NCBI GenBank assembly: GCA_900544405.1
Contig: UQVA01000008.1
Coordinates: 9,586-73,585, forward strand
Source of the DNA: an uncultured Eubacteriales bacterium
GTDB taxonomy: Bacteria > Bacillota > Clostridia > Oscillospirales > Oscillospiraceae
Direction of reading: 5' to 3'
Length of the DNA: 64,000 nt
Part shown: in pieces, positions 61,646 to 64,000 of the stretch
How the letters are laid out: each line of letters opens with the position of its first letter
Numbering within the stretch: the first letter of the stretch is position 1
The notes under the pieces: model-generated
Databases searched by the model: none
What the model saw: only the letters and a program-made list of their open reading frames with translations
What the model was told of the DNA's origin: nothing
Translations under genes and position numbers: made by a program

Positions 61646-62014
61646 ATGGCATCCAACCGTCTTATGCGGATCAACGAGGAGATCCAGAAGGAGCTTTCCG
61701 GCATGATCCGAAATCTGAAAGATCCCCGGGTCCAGGACACCATGATCTCCATCACCCGTGTGGAGACCACCCCGGACCTGCGCTACGCCAAGGTCTATGT
61801 GAGCTTCCTGCAGGAGGACCGGGCGGCGGAGGCCCTGAAGGGTCTGAAATCCGCCTCCGGCTATCTGCGCCGGGAGCTTGGCAGTGTGCTGCGGCTCCAT
61901 CACACCCCGGACATCCAGTGGGCCCTGGACGACTCCATCACCTACGGTGCCAGAATGTTGGCCCTTATCAATTCCCTGGAGGTAAATTCCGATGACCACG
62001 CTGACGAGGGCTGA
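61646..62014 (+). CDS. rbfA: Ribosome-binding factor A
   Basis: 122 residues with the RbfA KH-like fold: RINEEIQKELSGMI, DPRVQDTMISITRVETTPDLRYAKVYVS, LRRELGSVLRLHHTPDIQWALDDS. Needed for 16S rRNA maturation. AAGGAGG precedes the ATG at 61646; earlier in-frame codons lie in the repeat-containing gap. It overlaps the next gene by 23 nt. Confidence 0.95.
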   Translation: MASNRLMRINEEIQKELSGMIRNLKDPRVQDTMISITRVETTPDLRYAKVYVSFLQEDRAAEALKGLKSASGYLRRELGSVLRLHHTPDIQWALDDSITYGARMLALINSLEVNSDDHADEG

Positions 62015-62942
62015 GACTGCCCGGTGGCTTTCGGAACGGGACCAATTCCTGATTTTGACCCATGTGCGGCCCGACGGGGACACGCTGGGGTCTGCTGCCC
62101 TGCTGTGCCGGGGCCTGCGGAAGCTGGGAAAAACCGCCCATATCCTGGAAAATCCCGGCATTACCGCCAAATATGCTTCCCTGCACGAGGGACTGACCCA
62201 AAAGGAAGCTCTGGAGGGCGACACGCTGGTCAGCGTGGACGTGGCGGCTCCCAATATGCTGCCGGACGCTTTCCGACCTCTGCAGGAGCGCATCGCCCTG
62301 CGCATCGACCACCACGGCACGGCCACACCCTTTACGCCCCTTTCTCTGGTGGATGCGGGAGCGGCGGCCTGCGGCGAAATTCTTTTTGACGTGCTGTGTG
62401 AGTTGGGCGTGACCCTGGATAAGCCTATGGCCAATGCCCTGTACACCGCCGTCAGCACCGACACCGGCTGCTTCCGCTACGCCAACACCACCGCCCACAC
62501 GTTCACCACGGCGGCGGCCTGCGCCCAGGCCGGGGCGGACCTGTCGGACATCAATCTGGCTCTGTTTGAGACCAATTCCTTCGCCCGGCTGAAAATTCAA
62601 AGCTATCTGGTGGAGCACGCCCGGTTCTATCGGGACGGGGCCCTGGCGGTCTGCCCGCTGCCCCGTGCCATCGAGGAAAGCGTGGGCGCCGGGGAGGACG
62701 ATTTAGAGAATATTTCCGGCTTCCCCCGGTCCATTGCCGGGGTCAAGATGGCGGCCACCCTCCGGGAGGACCCGGACGGCCGGGTGAAAATCTCCGTCCG
62801 GGCGGTGCCGGGGTATGACGCTTCGGCGGTCTGCGCCCGGTTCGGCGGCGGCGGCCACAAGGGCGCTGCGGGGGCATCTCTGCACCTGCCCCTGGAGGAA
62901 GCGGCCCAGGCGGTGGCGGCGGCCATGGAGGAACTGGTTTGA
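61992..62942 (+). CDS. nrnA: DHH-family phosphoesterase (NrnA-like nanoRNase/pAp phosphatase)
   Basis: 316 residues. DHH motifs: LILTHVRPDGDTLGSAALL, VSVDVAAPN and LRIDHHGTATPF; the C-terminal DHHA1 domain has RFGGGGHKGAAGASL. Degrades short oligoribonucleotides and 3',5'-pAp. Usual position between rbfA and truB. The last codon pair overlaps the truB TTG start. Confidence 0.93.
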   Translation: MTTLTRAETARWLSERDQFLILTHVRPDGDTLGSAALLCRGLRKLGKTAHILENPGITAKYASLHEGLTQKEALEGDTLVSVDVAAPNMLPDAFRPLQERIALRIDHHGTATPFTPLSLVDAGAAACGEILFDVLCELGVTLDKPMANALYTAVSTDTGCFRYANTTAHTFTTAAACAQAGADLSDINLALFETNSFARLKIQSYLVEHARFYRDGALAVCPLPRAIEESVGAGEDDLENISGFPRSIAGVKMAATLREDPDGRVKISVRAVPGYDASAVCARFGGGGHKGAAGASLHLPLEEAAQAVAAAMEELV

Positions 62943-63799
62943 CCGGCATCGTCATTGTGGATAAGCCCGCCGGGTGGACCAGTCAGGATGTGACGGCCCG
63001 GCTCCGGCGGGTGTTCGGCACCCGGCGCATCGGCCACGGCGGGACCCTGGACCCCATGGCCACCGGCGTGCTGCCGGTGTTCGTGGGCCGGGCCACCCGT
63101 GGGGTAGAATTTTTTGAACACGCCGATAAGACTTACGAAGCTGTCCTCCGGCTGGGAACGGTCACGGATACCCAGGACAGCACCGGAACGGTGCTGGAAA
63201 AGCGGCCCGTTACCGTGACGGAAGCGGAATTCCGGGACATTCTGCCGAAATTCACCGGGGAAATTGCTCAGATCCCGCCCATGTACTCGGCCATTAAGGT
63301 GGACGGGAAAAAGCTCTATGAGCTGGCCCGTGCGGGGAAAGAAATCGAGCGAAAACCCAGAGAGATCACGGTTTTTTCTTTGGATTTGCTGGAATTTACC
63401 GGAGAAACGGCGAAGATTCGGGTCCACTGCTCCAAGGGAACCTATATCCGGACGCTGTGCCATGACATCGGGGCGGCTCTGGGCTGCGGCGGGTGCATGG
63501 AGACCCTGCGCCGGACGGCGGCGGGGGAGTATACCCTGGCGGACAGCGTGGAACTGGACACGCTGCTGAATGCCGAACGCCCGGAGGACTATCTTCGGGA
63601 TGTGGACACTCTGTTCCGGCAATATCCGGCGGTGACGCTGACGGAAAAGCAGACCCTGCGCTGCCGGAACGGGAATTCGTTCTCCATTGCCCTGCCGGAG
63701 GGCAGCTACCGGGCCTACGACGGCCAGGGGACGTTCCTTATGCTGGCAAAAGTTGAGGGCGGCATCATGGAGACGGTCAAGAGCTTTTTTGATGTGTGA
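62939..63799 (+). CDS. truB: tRNA pseudouridine(55) synthase TruB
   Basis: 286 residues. Starts with TTG, giving TGIVIVDKPAGWTSQDV. Catalytic D38 in GHGGTLDPMATG; YEAVLRLG, IPPMYSAIKVDGKKLYELARAG and CSKGTYIRTLCHDIG follow, then a short PUA-like end. It forms pseudouridine-55 in the T loop of tRNAs. Start overlaps the nrnA stop by 4 nt (TTGA). ribF, often next, does not follow within the window; repeats do. Confidence 0.95.
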   Translation: MTGIVIVDKPAGWTSQDVTARLRRVFGTRRIGHGGTLDPMATGVLPVFVGRATRGVEFFEHADKTYEAVLRLGTVTDTQDSTGTVLEKRPVTVTEAEFRDILPKFTGEIAQIPPMYSAIKVDGKKLYELARAGKEIERKPREITVFSLDLLEFTGETAKIRVHCSKGTYIRTLCHDIGAALGCGGCMETLRRTAAGEYTLADSVELDTLLNAERPEDYLRDVDTLFRQYPAVTLTEKQTLRCRNGNSFSIALPEGSYRAYDGQGTFLMLAKVEGGIMETVKSFFDV

Positions 63800-63815
63800 T
63801 GGGCAGCACAGCCCC

Positions 63816-63842
63816 TTGGCCCCCTCTTAGAGGGGGCTGTCA
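63816..63842 (+). repeat. Truncated family C arm
   Basis: TTGGCCCCCTCTTAGAGGGG then GCTGTCA; cut off before the inner hairpin. Confidence 0.65.
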
Positions 63843-63873
63843 ATAGGAGTAGGCAGTTGCCCTCTCTGAGTTA

Positions 63874-64000
63874 AGGCTCCCCTGTGTAGGGGGAGCTGTC
63901 ACACCGTTAGGTGTGACTGAGGGGGTGTAAGCTACCAATGCGCTGAAAGCCATCGTTCGATAGTCTCCTACGAGATTGTAACCGTACACCCCCTCCGGCA
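63874..64000. repeat. Family A composite palindromic repeat, copy 6 (runs off the window)
   Basis: Left arm GGCTCCCCTGTGTAGGGGGA, inner hairpin GTCACACC/GGTGTGAC, TGAGGGGGTGTA. The centre ends CATCGTTCGATAG, and the beginning of the right arm ACACCCCCTCCGG reaches the window edge. Confidence 0.85.

Overview
The window is a GC-rich chromosomal segment (roughly 60 % G+C by eye) of a Gram-positive, low-oxygen bacterium, most likely a gut member of the Clostridia, order Oscillospirales. The reasons are GGAGG ribosome binding sites before almost every gene, sigma-A promoters with 16-18 bp spacers, lipobox-type solute-binding proteins, the rimP-nusA-ylxR-ylxQ-infB-rbfA-nrnA-truB gene order of Firmicutes, and family content typical of Clostridia (DUF421/DUF4363, DUF3786, DUF6110, YitT, LarBCE, QueH). 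No rRNA, tRNA, phage, transposase or CRISPR array was recognised.

Layout. 1-4.0 kb: an AraC-type regulator cut by the window edge, divergent from a GH13 glycosidase and an orphan lipoprotein sugar-binding protein broken by an in-frame TAG. 4.4-6.5 kb: an ATP-grasp protein and a DUF421/DUF4363 pair. 7.0-9.6 kb: a compact larE-larB-larC operon for the nickel-pincer nucleotide cofactor, without lactate racemase larA. 10.1-19.9 kb: a carbohydrate-type locus with an AraC regulator, an FAD oxidoreductase, a CUT1 ABC transporter (binding protein and two permeases, no ATPase), a glycerophosphodiester phosphodiesterase, a YesL-like protein and a ribulokinase-like FGGY kinase. 20.3-25.7 kb: PAP2-DUF3786-alr, an isochorismatase-family hydrolase, murI, a frameshifted uridine kinase and a HAD phosphatase. 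26.5-31.4 kb: YhcH, a DUF89 phosphatase, a PflA-like radical SAM protein, an HD hydrolase, DUF308, a phosphopantetheinyl transferase and TatD. 31.4-35.0 kb: a nucleoside/simple-sugar ABC importer (ATPase and two permeases). 35.1-37.4 kb: a heavy-metal P-type ATPase with a DUF6110 partner. 37.7-43.3 kb: a five-gene peptide/nickel-type ABC importer. 43.4-50.3 kb: a zinc-ribbon membrane protein, YitT, guaB, dacF, an alanyl-tRNA editing protein and gap. 51.0-56.6 kb: TrkA/TrkH, QueH, a THUMP methyltransferase and a lipid kinase. 56.7-63.8 kb: the translation/ribosome-maturation operon from rimP to truB.

The most striking non-genic feature is a set of interspersed palindromic repeats that fills nearly every longer intergenic gap. 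Each family keeps conserved outer arms but carries an inner hairpin whose sequence differs between copies while its base-pairing is kept. The complete elements are two head-to-head arms around a centre that can itself fold. The repeats lie between genes only, sometimes between genes expected to be cotranscribed, and one short copy supplies the stop codon of a phosphopantetheinyl transferase gene. Two genes carry apparent lesions (TAG in the first sugar-binding protein, a one-base shift in uridine kinase). These may be real or assembly errors.
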